64,000 nt of DNA from Portulaca oleracea (GCA_029582165.1 CM055868.1:10801501-10865500); one strand, 5' to 3'. Counted from the first letter of the stretch, positions 32,595-45,380 are shown. The notes: a model not told the origin generated them from the sequence alone. Numbers and translations: made by a program.

Positions 32595-33894
32595 TAAAGG
32601 CCGGAATTTCATATCAGAGGTTCATTGAGTTGTTTGATGTTTCAAGCTTGAAGAGAACTACAATGTAGTTTTCATGTTCTAAAAAGAGAATCTCTCTCTC
32701 TTACTCTGTTTATTTGGCTTCGGTCTTCATCTTCTATCTTGCCTCTGTTTTCTTTTTTTTTTCTTCCTTTTGTTTTCGGTCAGTAAATATAGAATATAGG
32801 AATTGGTCTAGCTTTGATCAAGTGTTAAAAATGGATTCAGCTTTGAGTAGCATTCTTTTCTTTTCTTTTTTTTTTTTCATCTCATCAGTTACTATCTCTC
32901 TCTCTTACTCTGTTTATTTAGCTTTGAGTAGCATTCTTTTTTTTTCTTCCTTTTGTTGGTTTTGATCGAGTGTTAGGGTTAAGTCTAGGGTCATCGCAAT
33001 GCACATAGTATATTCTGATGATCATTTTTTGTTGTTATTGTTCATAATCGTCAAAAATGGATTTTTATAGGTCGAATACTGTTTGGGATCATATTTATCT
33101 TGTTATTTTAATTTCATTGTTGATTAATGATCAGTACACAACGACATGATGTTTATTTTTATTGTTCATTGTAAGGGGGGCTTGATGATCATCACAGAAC
33201 GTTTGATGTTCATTCTAGAGCTGTTTATTGTTCATTTGTAAGGGTGCTTGATGATCATTACAATTGGTGGTCAATTTCGTGAGTTGATGATCACGACATA
33301 GTGACCATATATTCAGTTTGTTCATTTTGTTGATTAATGATCATTACACAACCACATGATGTTCATTATAAGGGGCTTGACGATCATCCCAGAGATGTGT
33401 GATGTTCATTCTATTACTGTTTGTTGTTCATTGTAAGGGTGCTTGATGATCATCGTAGAATGATTTATCATCCCCATGATGATTGGTGGGCATCCAAGCA
33501 CTACTTTGTTGTTCATACTCTTTCGACTTAATGTTCAGTTTCACGCCATCATCATTTTTGGTAGACCATGTTGACCATGTCATCCCCCCTTGATGTTCAT
33601 TTACATTTTACATTATTCACTGATGTTCATCCTATGATGCTTGATGTTCATTCCTGGAGTATTGATGTCCATGTCATCATCATTTGTTGTTCATTGTAAG
33701 TGTGACTTGATGATCATTACAGTTTGTGCTCATTGTTCATTTTCATTATGTTCAAGAACTACTTGTTGTTCATATTCACTGATGTTCATCCCAAAATGCT
33801 TGATGTTCATTCCAAGACTAGTTGTTGTTCATTTCAGTTTCAGTTGTTGTTCATTGTGGTGTGATGATCACCGATGATGTTTGTATGTGTAGTG

Positions 33895-34080
33895 CGACCA
33901 CTGATCCGTTGCAAGTTGGGACAGGGCCGACAGTGCTGACCCTGCCAGTGCCACTAAGCTACCAAATGAACGAGCACGGCGAATATGTTCCATTTTGTGT
34001 TGTTGAATCATGGGTTCCAACATAAGGGATGACATTTGATGACATTGAAGCGGGTTAAACGGAAGTGAACCATGTTTTTG
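33895..34080 (+). pseudogene. FAR1-like N-terminal fragment
   Basis: The + frame encodes an acidic/Pro stretch, then after a stop at about 34023 GMTFDDIEAG, which resembles the start of the FAR1-type zinc-binding DNA-binding domain (typically GMxFxxxExAxxFY). It breaks off at once into the repeat words. Short, so moderate confidence. Confidence 0.4.
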
Positions 34081-35259
34081 ATGTATTTGATCCCTTTGTG
34101 CATTGATGTTCATTTTGCATTGAATGGACGTTTATTCTAATGTGTTATGCGAATGATCATTTTGCTGGATGTGTGGTTCGCATACATTATGTATGTTTTA
34201 TCCCCTTTTGTAATGAATGTTCATTTTAGATGGACTAGATGTTCATTTAGATCAACCAGATGTACATTGATGCTTATATGATTGATCATTTATGATTCAG
34301 AGGTTTTGGTGTGTCTACGTTGTGTATGTTCATCGCCGTTATACCAGATGTTCATTTGTGATGAATGGGGTGTTCATTTGTGATAACCTGTTGGATGGAT
34401 GTCTTTTATCCATTTGTGCGATTGATGTTCATTTCCCTGAATGTGGTGTGTACCAGATGTTCATTTTGCATTGAATGGATGTTCATTTTTTGTAATAAAT
34501 AGGACGTTCTGTATGTTTTGCCCCTTTTGTACTGGATGTTTATTTTAGATGGCTTGGATATTCATTTTTTTTAGTTTAATGTTTGTTGGTCGTTAAATTA
34601 TGTGTAATCATATATGGTTTAGTGGGTTTGCCGTGGTTAAATTGTGTATGTCCACCGCCCTTGTACCAGATGTTCATTCCAATATAATGATCATTTAATA
34701 CTGATGTTCATATTGATCATTTAATACTCATTTTCACTTGATGAACATCAATTTGTAATCCACATGAATATGAAAATGAACATCAAGTCATAATGGGATG
34801 AACATCTATAGATAATGAAAAAGAACATAAGGTGACCTTGTAATGATCATCAAGTGAAATGAGATGAACATCGGGTTATACTGAAATGAACATCAAGTGA
34901 CAGTGAAATGAACAATAAGCTGTACTTGAATGAAATATAAAACTTGAAATGAAAAAAATGAACATCAAATGACAATGAAATGAACATCAAGTTGTATTGG
35001 AATGAACATCAAATGCAATACTCAACCATGCATATTGAAAATGAACTGTTTGGATTAAATAGTAAGTGAACATAAAATGAACATCAAATGATCAATTAGT
35101 ATTAAATGATCAATAGGACCCTAAATGGCATTGAACATCTATGGAGAATGAAAATGAACATCAAGTGAATATGAAATGATCATCAAGTCATATTGGGATG
35201 AACATCTATGTATAATGTAAATGAACATCAAATGTACATCCTAGTTGTAACATTTGGGC

Positions 35260-35680
35260 AATGATGGTGAATCAGTTTGAACATCTACGAAGAATTACGT
35301 GTTGCATGATCAAGCTCTACAACACAGTTTCGTTGAGCATCAAGTGCATGTTCAAAGCCAAAAACTCCACAAAGCGCAATGTTGGCACGTTAGTTTCCCA
35401 AACATTGACTTCTCGCTTTCCGATCCAGATGACGTCCGCAAAACTCCCCCAACGTGACGGTCCATGAAGTACACATGAACCCACTCCGCCCTTTTCTCAT
35501 ATATGTCATTCAACCACGAATTCCCAGACAACCCATATTTGTCAATCGTGTCAGCCAATTCTGCTCAAACCCTTCAGGAGTCTCGGATGCCCACACGCAC
35601 AATTTTATGTCGTTAAGAAACTCCTCACACTCATTCAACTTGTGTCCAACCTTTGTAGGAATTTTGCGCATAAAATGATC
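35260..35680 (-). pseudogene. FAR1/MULE transposase fragment
   Basis: Minus-strand frames 35510-35680 (KLNECEEFLNDIK, TPEGFEQNWL) and 35352-35558 (DKYGLSGNSWLNDIYEKRAEW, FMDRHVGG, RTSSGSESEKSMFG) match the order and key words of the transposase-derived core of FAR1-related proteins, in which W..., R..W and RSES.NSFF motifs recur. Two frames are needed, and the usual NSFF is changed to KSMF. A dead fragment. Confidence 0.6.
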
Positions 35681-37190
35681 ATCAAGGGACATTGAAATGA
35701 GCAATAGTTGACAGTGATGAGCATCAAGCTGCTCAACCGGGCGCAATAAACATAAACTTATAGGTGGTGTGTGATGAGCATCAAGCTGCACAAAATGATC
35801 ATTAAGGGACATTGAAATGAGCAACAATTCACAATGAATTGAAAGATAAGTTGGGTTGATTGAACATCGAGCGACCATGCAATGAACATCAAGTTTAACT
35901 GAAATGAACATATAGATAATGAAAATGAACATCAAGTTTATAAGATGGTCATCAAGTGACATTGAAATCAACATCAAGGTGTTGTGCAAATGAACATCAA
36001 AGCATTATGAGATGATCACCAAGTGACAATGAAATGGCCATCATCACACCACAATGAACAAGAACCGAAACTGAAATGAACAACAACTAGTCTTGGAATG
36101 AACACCAAGCATTTTGGGATGAACATCAGTGAATATGAACAACAAGTAGTTCTTGAACATAATGAAAATGAAAATGAACACCAACTGTAATGATCATCAA
36201 GTCACACTTACAATGAACAACAAATGATGATGACATAGACATCAAGTACTCCAGGAATGAACATCAAGCATCATAGGATGAACATAAGTGAATGATGTAA
36301 AATGTAAATGAACATCAAGGGGGGATGACATGGTCAACATGGTCTACCAAAAATGATGATGGCGTGAAAATGAACATTAAGTCGAAAGAGTATGAACAAC
36401 AAAGTAGTGCTTGGATGCCCACCAATCATCATGGGGATGATAAATCATTCTACGATGATCATCAAGCACCCTTACAATGAACAACAAGCAGTAATAGAAT
36501 GAACATCACACATCTCTGGGATGATCGTCAAGCCCCTTATAATGAACATCTTCTGGTTGTATAATGATCATTAATCAACAAAATGAACAAACTGAATATA
36601 TGGTCACTATGTCATGATCATCGACTCACGAAATTGACAACCAAGTGTAATGATCATCAAGCACCCTTACAAATGAACAATAAACAGTTCTAGAATGACG
36701 TTCTGTGATGATCATCAAGTCCCCCTTACAATGAACAATAAAAACAAACATCATGTGGTTGTGTACTGATCATTAATCAACAATGAAATTAAAATAACAA
36801 GATAAATATGATCCCAAATAGTATTCAACCTACAAAAATCCATTTTTGACGATTATGAACAACAAAAACAAAAAATAATCATCAGAATATACTATGTGCA
36901 TCGGGATAACCCTAGACTTAACCCTAACACTCGATCAAAACCAACAAAAGGAAGGAAAAAAGAAGAAGAAAAGAATGCTACTCAAAGCTAAATAAACAGA
37001 GTAAGAGAGAGAGATAGTAACAGAGGAGATGAAAAAAAGAAAAGAATGCTACTCAAAGCTGAAGCCATTTTTAGCACTCGATCAAAGCTAAACCAATTCT
37101 TATATTTACTGATTGAAAACAAAAGGAAGAAAAAAAAGAAAAGAAAACAGAGGCAAGATAGAAGATGAAGACCAAAGCCAAATAAACAAA

Positions 37191-37194
<4 letters not shown>

Positions 37195-37275
<81 letters not shown>
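37195..37275. repeat. (GA)n microsatellite in right arm
   Basis: About 40 GA units. The inverted position in the left arm (about 32690-32704) has only a short CT run, so the array expanded after the arms were formed. A separate GA run is at 32344-32378. Confidence 0.9.
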
Positions 37276-37278
<3 letters not shown>

Positions 37279-37372
37279 CTCTTTTTAAAACATGAAAACT
37301 GCATTGTAGTGCTCTTCAAGCTTGAAACATCAAACAACTCAATGAACCTCTGATATGAAATTTTGGCCTTTA

Positions 37373-37462
<90 letters not shown>

Positions 37463-37823
37463 TCATTCAAATTTTGTGTAAAGGAACATCTATGGCTGCT
37501 CTTTTCGATTTTTCCAAACCCAAATGATGAGTTTTGGAAATGGTGTAGTGTTTAATGTGCAACTGCTCTTGTGTTCCCACGCCTGAATATATATATATAT
37601 ATATAGATATATATATTTATATATATATATCTTCTTTTTTCTTCACTCACGTGAGCTTCTACAAATAAACATAAAAAGATAAATCCAACCAATCAAAATT
37701 CAACCCATTATCTACAAATAAAGATAAAATAATTGATTAATGTAAACCCTAGATCTATTAATCAATGGCTGAGATTTGACATGCTTTCATGCTCACCTTT
37801 ATCCCCTTCTCATTATATCAATT

Positions 37824-37826
<3 letters not shown>

Positions 37827-37878
<52 letters not shown>
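37827..37878. repeat. (TA)n microsatellite
   Basis: About 25 TA units between the terminus of the giant inverted repeat and the palindromic element at 37879. Confidence 0.93.
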
Positions 37879-37880
<2 letters not shown>

Positions 37881-38218
37881 AAAATTGGATTCTAATAATC
37901 CCTACTTTTACAAATTGGATGATGGTGGTCCCTACTTTCTCTTTGTATTCTGGTGGTCCAAAAAAAATAAAATTGGATTTGAGTGGGACGCCGCCGAGTT
38001 GAGTGGTGGTGACTCGGTGGTTTTCTGACATGGCACCGCCGGTCAAACACATGGTAAATCTGCCATGTCAGAAAACCACCCAGTCACCACCACTCAACTC
38101 GGTGGCGTCCCACTCAAATTCAATTTTATTTTTCTTTGGACCACCAGAATACAAAGTGAAAGTAGGGATTATTAATGTCCAATTGACAAAAGTAGGAATT
38201 ATTAAAATCCAATTTTCC
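37879..38218. mobile_element. Near-palindromic foldback element
   Basis: 340 bp that fold back on themselves almost completely around about 38048. Left end GGAAAATTGGATTCTAATAA, right end its near inverse. The inner arms TTTTCTGACATGGC and GCCATGTCAGAAAA are perfect inverses. The terminus belongs to the same family as 31146 and 42310. AT-rich TA repeats flank both sides. Shadow ORFs across it are artefacts. Confidence 0.82.
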
Positions 38219-41200
38219 TATATATATATGTATGTATATAGACACACACACATATACAAGCTGTTGTTAATGGCAATTGCCATTGTACCTCAAATTGGAC
38301 GGTCTTGTTGTGACTCACATATGGTCGACCGTTGCTAGAGATCAAAATTTTTTGAACGATAATTTAGTGCTTGTTTGGCATAGTTTTTGAGAGTGTCTTT
38401 GGAGTTAAAAAACACAAATTAGGCCAAACATGGTATTTTTAGAAGCTAATAATTGTTTTCCAAAAACAATTTTGGACAAAACAGCTTCAAAAGCAGAAGC
38501 AGTAAACTGCTGCTTTCGTTTCTTACAAACTAATCACTACTCAATCTATGAGATTCTTTAGTGATTATTTTCCATAATTTCACATAAATATTCTTATCAC
38601 TATACTTAAAATGTGAGAATGTGAAGTTAAGATTTTACTGTTCAAATGAAGAGTAAATATTTTACTGTTCCAATGAACGATAATTTTGGGTATTTTAGTC
38701 CATTTGTGAAAGTCCCTTCAAAGCCTGAAAATAACTAAATAATTGATATTGTGTTTTGCTCCCACTTCCCAGTCGCTGATCAAGTCCTCCAGTCGGCCAG
38801 TCCCCCTCCTCTCCCTCTGCCTCTCCCTCTCTCACTGTACACATGCAAATGTTTCCAGATTTTCGCCAAAGCTATGCAAAATGCTTTAATTTGAATGTTG
38901 GTGTCTTGCCTTCCGTTTCTTACTGTACTTCCATCCATCATATGATATTTCTATACAGTGAAGTAAGAGATTTGATTGTTAATGGAGTGTAAATTATGGC
39001 AGATACTTTTGTGCTGCAAAGCCATGATGGTTGTACACATGCTCATCCATTTTTATTTTTTTTTTATTATTATTTCAATTTTGGTGTATTTCAATTTTGC
39101 TATTTTCTGATTAGATGGAGCATGGAGAGTTGGCCATTTTGATATTCAGGTCTTTCACTCTTTCCTACTTTTAGTTCAAAGTACAAGTTTTTTAGTCCAT
39201 CCTAATATCCTATATATTCACTCTCTACTCTCATCTTGTCTCTATTTTGGATCACTTGGTTCACTTTTCTGGGGATAGTTATGAATTGGAAGGATATTGA
39301 GGTGAAAGATTCATGGATTGTCTTTCCATTATTCAATATAGATTAAAATTGTTGCTGTTTTTCCAATTATTCCAGATTCATACAACTTTAAATCATAATT
39401 TGCATCCATCATATAGAATAATTTTGCCCCTTGGTAATTATTACGGTTCCTGATTTGTTATAAATTTTAATAATTGCGCAAAATGTCTTTCATTTTGGCC
39501 CACAGGTGATTGCTGAATCTTATTCGTTCTCAAGATTTATATGCATGTTCTTCGTTTCATTGCTAGATGATGTAATTCTTTTCATTTTCATGTCATTGCA
39601 TGAAGTGACACATCTAACTAAGTGATGTGGATTACCTAGGAATGGACCCTCTTTAGAGAATTATTTTTTGTAGCTTGCAATTAAAAGTAGCTTCGATCTT
39701 CATAATTTTCTTTCATTTTATAGAACTATTATCTCAGTTGAATCAACCATTTACCGATTGCAAACTATATATTCACAATACATCACATGCTAGCTTGCAA
39801 GAGTTTGGTTGCAAAAGTTCTCTGAGTCTAAAACGACAATTGCTCTATTAGATATCCCCCAGTCATAGAACTGCTTATTCAAAAATTGGGAAAATTTCAT
39901 AAATCTCTTGGAGGAATCGATATGCATAGGCATGTGAAGTTTTTTCTATTTTTCCACTACTTTTCATTAATATAAGATTTTTCGTTAGCATTTCCTTGTT
40001 GAAAAGTCCTACCATGATCGATATATATTTTCTGCCTTTCTTTGCGATGAGCCATTCTTGGGCACAAGTTCAAGGTACAACTACGTAAAGCTACTTTACC
40101 TCATACGTTTGCAGGGTCATAATTGCAGTTTATAGATTTGTTATCTTCTTGATGCTACTATTGATCCTATGATGCTATAGATAAAGATAACAACAACTAA
40201 ATCTCAAGTCATAGTGACTATGGAAGACCTTCAGAATGTTGTCTGGTAGATAAATTCTTCACATAGAGCTGAAAAAATTCATGCTTGGGCGAATGACCTC
40301 ATTATGTGGAAATGATTCAGGTGAAGCCAAATCATGGGTAAGCTTTCTCCTTGTCATTTTTCATTTTGTTATCTCAATTGTCTTAGTTATGTAAATGTGT
40401 CAATATTCCCTCCAAACTAGAAAAATCAAAATTTTTCTAGAGTGAAATTTGCCCAAGAGTGTATTGTCTTCTTGTTGAGGACATTATGCAGCTAGCATAT
40501 TTCAAGGACATTAGAGTTAGCCAAATTACTTTGTCATCATCATCCTCTTATTGATGTGAAAATTATTAAATTAGCAAGTAAATGAACCCATGAATTATTC
40601 AGAGGGCATTGTTAACTTAATGTTGTAAATCGGTATTTTAATTATGCTTATAAAGATATGGAGTATTTTGATATTTGGCAAATTAGATTAGCAAGCAGAG
40701 GATCACAGTTGAGGTCCTATGAATGACATGTGTAGTATAGTTTGTCATGAGGTGTGAGTATGTAACAAAGTAGGTGACTTTTGTCAACATTAGAGTTTAA
40801 CTTTCCATATTGTAATGTGGCATGTGGCAGATCTTTGTTAATAAAAGACTGGGATTGCTTACTTCTGATCCTATTAGAAAGATTAAGCTATGATCGAGTT
40901 GTCCCCGTGAACATGATAACATAAGATATAAATTGTGTAAAAAGGTGCTTAGAAGTTTGTCATGGTCCGCATAGCTTACATTGTTGACTTTAATTGAAAA
41001 TTGATTCTGTTTGACCTCCCAGAAAAATATTCTCTGAGTTCCCTTCTGAAGTTAACACATATGGCCTGGATGTTATGAAGGAGTTATGGTATTGAATTTG
41101 ATGGGATTCAGAAAAACGATTGGAAAAATAATATTCTCTAGCTTTCTGGTAGCATAAATTGTCAAAAGACTGCCAAGTTCTTTCTTGTACCTTGTTGACA

Positions 41201-42205
41201 GTAGAAAAGGGAAGTAGACAAAATGTTCTTTTTTCCTTTTTACATTGCGCTATTAAGTACAAGCTAAAATGCATAAGTTAGCAGTAAGATTGTTACATCC
41301 AACCCTCTGGACCTCGCCTGCAGCGGGAGTTCGAAGTATTAGTCTTGGCTTTGGTTATCATGTTGCATGTCAAAATTTATTGTAAAATAGCATGATTTAT
41401 GGGTTAGGCATTTCAGTTTTAGTATTCTTTCAATTTTCATTATTTGCAGCTTTGCATGTCTCACTATTGAGGACATTTGACGCTATAGGGCAAACAATTT
41501 GGATTTTGGACTGTTATGTTGAATGGGTTATATTGGGTGTGGTAAACTGGGTAAGACATGGAAATTGTATGGTCAAATTTCGAGTAAAATGGAAAATCAT
41601 GTTTCACTAGCCAGTTGAATAAGATAGAATTTCTTCATCCAAGTTCATTTAAAGATTTATCCAAGCTTTTATGTTAATTAAGTTGAATGGTTCACTAGCC
41701 AGTTGAATATTTTTATGACTGTCCCATAAGGTTGGGTTTAGTTTCCACTTGGCCATTCTACTCTGATTTCTTGAGTTTTCGGCTTAAGTGATTTAATGTG
41801 TTGCCATATTGTTTTTAAGGTCAAGGTAAATTGTTACATATGAGCCTTGATATATATATATATTTTTTTTTTGGCTACATTTTGGCTTTTTTGATGGCTG
41901 AATTTCCTAAGGCCACAGGGTAGGGATTTGAACTTCATTCGAAACATCTAGCTATCATCTCCAGACTACAGTAGAGTTACCATGAATTCTCAGTATAGAG
42001 AAAATGAGTTATTCGAAGTGGATGGTGAAATTGACTTCATTATTGGATTACTAACTATTATTTGTTGGTAATGATTTTCTTATGAATTGTCATTTATATT
42101 ACAGCATTCAAGTGAATCAAAATTTATGTAAAGGAATATGTTCTTTTTGCTCATAACTTGGAACAATGATTGTCGAACTCACAAACTTGTACTTTAAAGT
42201 TGATT
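38219..42205. other. Non-coding stretch, probably largely Helitron body
   Basis: No convincing gene. GTGCTTGTTTGG at 38367-38378 pairs with CCAAACAGACAC at 43864-43875, each next to TTA, which could be the ends of a PIF/Harbinger-like element of 5.5 kb. Around 38760-38870 a pyrimidine-rich leader-like sequence occurs. ORFs at 40990-41274 and 41392-41610 have no recognisable domains. Confidence 0.35.
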
Positions 42206-42233
42206 GCGCGCAACGCGCGCACAACCTCACTAG
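42206..42233 (+). mobile_element. Helitron 3' terminus
   Basis: A GC-rich hairpin (GCGCG-CAA-CGCGC, 42206-42218) is followed 11 bp later by CTAG (42230-42233) and then a host T. Helitrons end in a short GC hairpin plus CTRR and insert between A and T. The body lies to the left; I could not fix the 5' TC end. The candidate TCTCTACTC near 39226 is uncertain. Confidence 0.55.
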
Positions 42234-42309
42234 TTTTTTTATAAAGATAGCATTTAAATATTTATATATTATGTTAGAATCTTTAATATTATGTTAGACA
42301 TTTTTATTA

Positions 42310-42976
42310 GGGAAATTGGATTATAATAATACGAACTTTTGGCCATATAAGACTTAATAATACGAACTTTTGATTTGGTGATTAACAATACGAACTTAAC
42401 TCGGTGGCGGTCTGACGTGGTGGCAGAGGCACGCGCCTCGTTGTTTTAACTTTGCCACGTCATTCACGTTGATTTAAAACAAATAATACGAACTTTTATC
42501 TATGTTGCTCTGAATAATACGAAATTTTACCTATGTTGCTCTAAATAATACGAACTTTTTTTTTCTCCCCGAAAATCCCAGATCCCTTTTTTTCTTTTTC
42601 ATCTTCTTCAATCATCCCCCTCCCCCTCCCCATTCCCAGAAAACCCAGAAAGCCCCCCTCTCTCTTCCTTGCATTCCGCCATTGTTGAGAAGACCCAGAA
42701 AAACTCTCCCCATTTTGAATTCACTGCTCTCCTTGCAGATATCTGGGTAAAAAAGGGTGATGGAAGTTGAGAAGAAGAAGGAGAGTAGTGAAGTGGAAAA
42801 AAGGGGGGCTGGGAAAGTTGAGAAGGTATTCCGCCATTGTTGACGAGTTTGAGCACCAAGTTGTGGTTCATGAAGAAGAGATGAAGAGGGGGATGATTGA
42901 AGAAGATGAAGATGCAAAAGGGAAATGTGAGATTTTTAGAGAGAGAAAAAAGAGGTGGGGATGATGAAAAGGAAGG

Positions 42977-43016
<40 letters not shown>

Positions 43017-43417
43017 TTTTTTAGGTTTTTTGGTTTTCTGGGTTTTCTGGAATGGGGAGGGAGAGAATTGAAGAAGTTGAAGAAGAAAAAATGGGATCTA
43101 ATATTTTTAGAGAGAGAAAAAAGTTCGTATTATTCAGAGCAATATAAGTAAAAGTTGGTATTATTCAGAGCAACATAGGTAAAAATTCGTATTATTTTTT
43201 TTAAAATTAACGTGGATGACGTGGCAAAGTCAAAACAACCAAGCGCGTACCTCCGCTGCCACGTCAGATCGCCACCGAGTTAAGCTCAACTTAACTCGGT
43301 GGCGTACTACTGGGGGCAACAGGGGGTCAAAGTTCGTATTATTAATCACCAAATCAAAAGTTCGTATTACTAAGTCTTATATGACCAAAAGTTCGTATTA
43401 TTAGAATCCAATTTCCC
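42310..43417. mobile_element. GGGAAATTGG-type long-TIR element (1.1 kb)
   Basis: Ends are GGGAAATTGGATTATAATAA and the inverse of GGGAAATTGGATTCTAATAA. Within each arm ATACGAACTTTT is repeated three or more times, followed by ACTCGGTGGCG and a GACGTGGCA word. The arms remain inverted into the CTTCTTCAATC / GAAGAAG region, so each is 350 bp or more. Flanking 9-mers TTTTTATTA and TTTTTAATT match at 7 of 9 positions, compatible with a decayed Mutator-type duplication. The interior has a GA microsatellite (42978-43014). ORFs in it are low complexity. Confidence 0.78.
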
Positions 43418-43878
43418 TTTTTAATTATCTAATTCCTTTACAAATATGGTATTTAGTAAATTTTTGATATATAAATATTTAATTTATAGAATTGTATAGT
43501 TAAGTAAGAATTATTACTATATATAAATATTTAATTTAAAGAATTGTATAGTTAATTATAAGTATAACTATACGATTGTAACTATTGTTAAAATTAAAAT
43601 CTAATAATATGTTTTAAAATTAATAAAAACAGAAAAATGTAAATAATCATATGATAATTTTACTCTAAAACACATGATAATTTTTAAAAGTTAGGCTAAA
43701 TAATCAAATTAAGTGAAAACACTATTTTATAAGTTAGGTCAAACACTTTAACTTAGTAAAATAACTTATGTCATAAGCTAGGTCAAACACTTCAATACCT
43801 CTTCAAAAATAGCTTTTATAAAAACTGTCTGTAAAAAAGAAAAATACTTTTTTAGAAATTAGACCAAACAGACACTTA
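43418..43878. other. AT-rich non-coding stretch
   Basis: No gene seen. Repeats AATATTTAATTTA and TAGGTCAAACACTT occur two or three times. The right edge AGACCAAACAGACAC followed by TTA may be the far end of the PIF-like pair noted at 38367. Confidence 0.35.
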
Positions 43879-44139
43879 TCTTCTCCTCAAAATTTCAGCT
43901 TGAGTAGTTATACCCTTTTAGGAGGGCTGGATTTTACCTCCCCCCGCCCTTTTGTAGGTACATATTTGATCATCCCTTGAGCAATTTCACCATATCTTGC
44001 TTGGTAAAGCTTTTAAACGCGGAAGAGCGACATACCTTGCGGCTCAACAGACCATGGGCCGGTAATATAAAGGTCCTCATCAGTCTTTTCTCTGTTTGTG
44101 AAAGGGGTGCAATTTGTGTACAGTAGACACTTGTAGACA
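43879..44139 (-). repeat. Partial 3' LTR of Tat-type gypsy element
   Basis: On the minus strand AAAAGGGGGCG (polypurine tract, 44140-44150) is followed by TGTCTACAAGTG, a plausible LTR start. The rest of the LTR extends left but I cannot find its end; it may be cut off near 43879. Assigned to the gypsy element whose integrase lies at 49190. Confidence 0.45.
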
Positions 44140-44150
44140 CGCCCCCTTTT

Positions 44151-44790
44151 GCTCCCTATTTCCCTTCTTGAATTTGTCTAAACTTGCATTGGAAATCTCG
44201 CCGTAGGCTCTGAAATTAAACTAGGTGAAACTACTAGTTTAAAGGAGAGAGATAATAAACTATTAATGGAGAACCACTCTAGTAGGCGTGATGACTTCAT
44301 TTTTATAATTGTAGTGATAAAGCCAATACTTGTAGCAGATATGTCTCCATTTAATATCCTCCCATATTTTCTTTTTGCATTGGATAGATAAAAGATGACA
44401 AATCTCAATATCAAGTCAAGGGTTTTATGGGTATTGACATGCATTTGCCCCATGATTGCCTTTTTTCATTCTTATTTTTAATTATTTTTTTTAAAAAAGA
44501 AATTTGCATTACTTTATTACTCCTAGACTCATTTGTGCCATTTTTGTGTGTCTTATGACGATTTGCATTCGTCAATAAATTTGTTGACACAATTTTTTTT
44601 TAATAATATTTGCAATTATACACAACTGGGCACAACAAGGAACTTTTGCCTGATCTCAGGACCTTATATTCTTTTCTCAATTGAAAGCTAGTCTGGTCAT
44701 ATCATCAATTGACTTTTATGCACCTTCTGCATGAATCTATTTATCTTTAGTCTTGTTTTTGTATTATATTTTTTTAGGTATAAAGATCTG
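44151..44790. other. 3' untranslated region of the Tat element
   Basis: AT-rich and non-coding between the polypurine tract and the minisatellite. The ORF at 44178-44453 (minus) has no recognised domain. Confidence 0.35.
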
Positions 44791-45200
44791 AGTACAACCA
44801 AAGACAAGGATAATGAGCTTCACTTTTGCGTAGAAGAGTTTATCCATGTTGAGGTGACGAGCTGGATGATTTTGGAAGACCGAGTACCACCAAAGACAAG
44901 GATAACAGACTCCGCTTTTGTGTAGAGGTGTTTATCCTTGTTGAGGTGACAAGTCGAATAATTTTGGAAGATCGAGTACCGCCAAAGACAAGGATAACAG
45001 ACTCCGTTTTTACGTAGAAGGGTTTATCCTTGTTGAGGTGACGAGTCGAATAATTTTGGAAGGCTGAGTATCGCCAAAGACAAGGATAACATGCTCCGCT
45101 TTTGCATAGAGACATTTATCCTTGTTGAGGTGACAAGTCAGATAATTTTGGAAGACTGAGTACCTTCAAAGATAAGGATAACGGGCTCCGCTTTTAACTA
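44791..45200. repeat. 92-bp minisatellite, about 4.4 copies
   Basis: The word AGTACC(A/G)CCAAAGACAAGG recurs at 44791, 44883, 44975, 45067 and 45159, exactly every 92 bp. Copies differ by scattered substitutions. Each unit contains ACAAGGATAA and, about 35 bp later, TTATCCTTGT, so each can fold into a hairpin. It lies in the 3' UTR of the Tat element. Confidence 0.92.
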
Positions 45201-45274
45201 TCTTGGTTGACGTGTTGCACCCTCCATTTCAGCATGGCATTTATATGCTAGGCCATTTTTTATTTTTTTATTTT

Positions 45275-45309
<35 letters not shown>

Positions 45310-45331
45310 GTTATTATTATTATTATTATTA
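45275..45331. repeat. (ATT)n microsatellite
   Basis: About 19 ATT units with one GTT interruption. Confidence 0.93.
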
Positions 45332-45380
45332 TCATGTTTAGGACTTTTCATCCGACTACGTTTTCCCTGTTGTAGGAACC

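Larger units (their letters stand above)
33620..36320. repeat. Dispersed TGATGTTCATT / AATGAACATCA word array
   Basis: Dozens of 9-12-bp copies of GATGTTCATT, TTGTTCATT and GATGATCAT occur at irregular spacing. Orientation flips near 34735: TGATGTTCATT to the left, AATGAACATCA to the right. The words also extend into both arms (33100-33600 and 36300-36800). Spacing is variable, so it is not a simple tandem repeat. Confidence 0.8.

Noticed and set aside
33620..36320. Regularly recurring short word resembling a CRISPR array
   Set aside because: Spacing is irregular, words are 9-12 bp and vary, orientation flips in the middle, and the DNA is a plant nuclear genome.
37071..37337. ORFs encoding Ser-Leu or Arg-Glu repeats
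   Set aside because: Translation of the (GA)n microsatellite in the right arm of the giant inverted repeat.
42608..43151. Overlapping ORFs in the long-TIR element at 42310
   Set aside because: Low-complexity Arg/Glu/Lys and Ser/Pro frames from purine- and pyrimidine-rich arms that are inverted copies of each other.
38367..43875. A single complete 5.5-kb PIF/Harbinger transposon
   Set aside because: The end words GTGCTTGTTTGG and CCAAACAGACAC next to TTA fit, but similarity stops after about 13 bp and no transposase is visible, so I note it only as a possibility.
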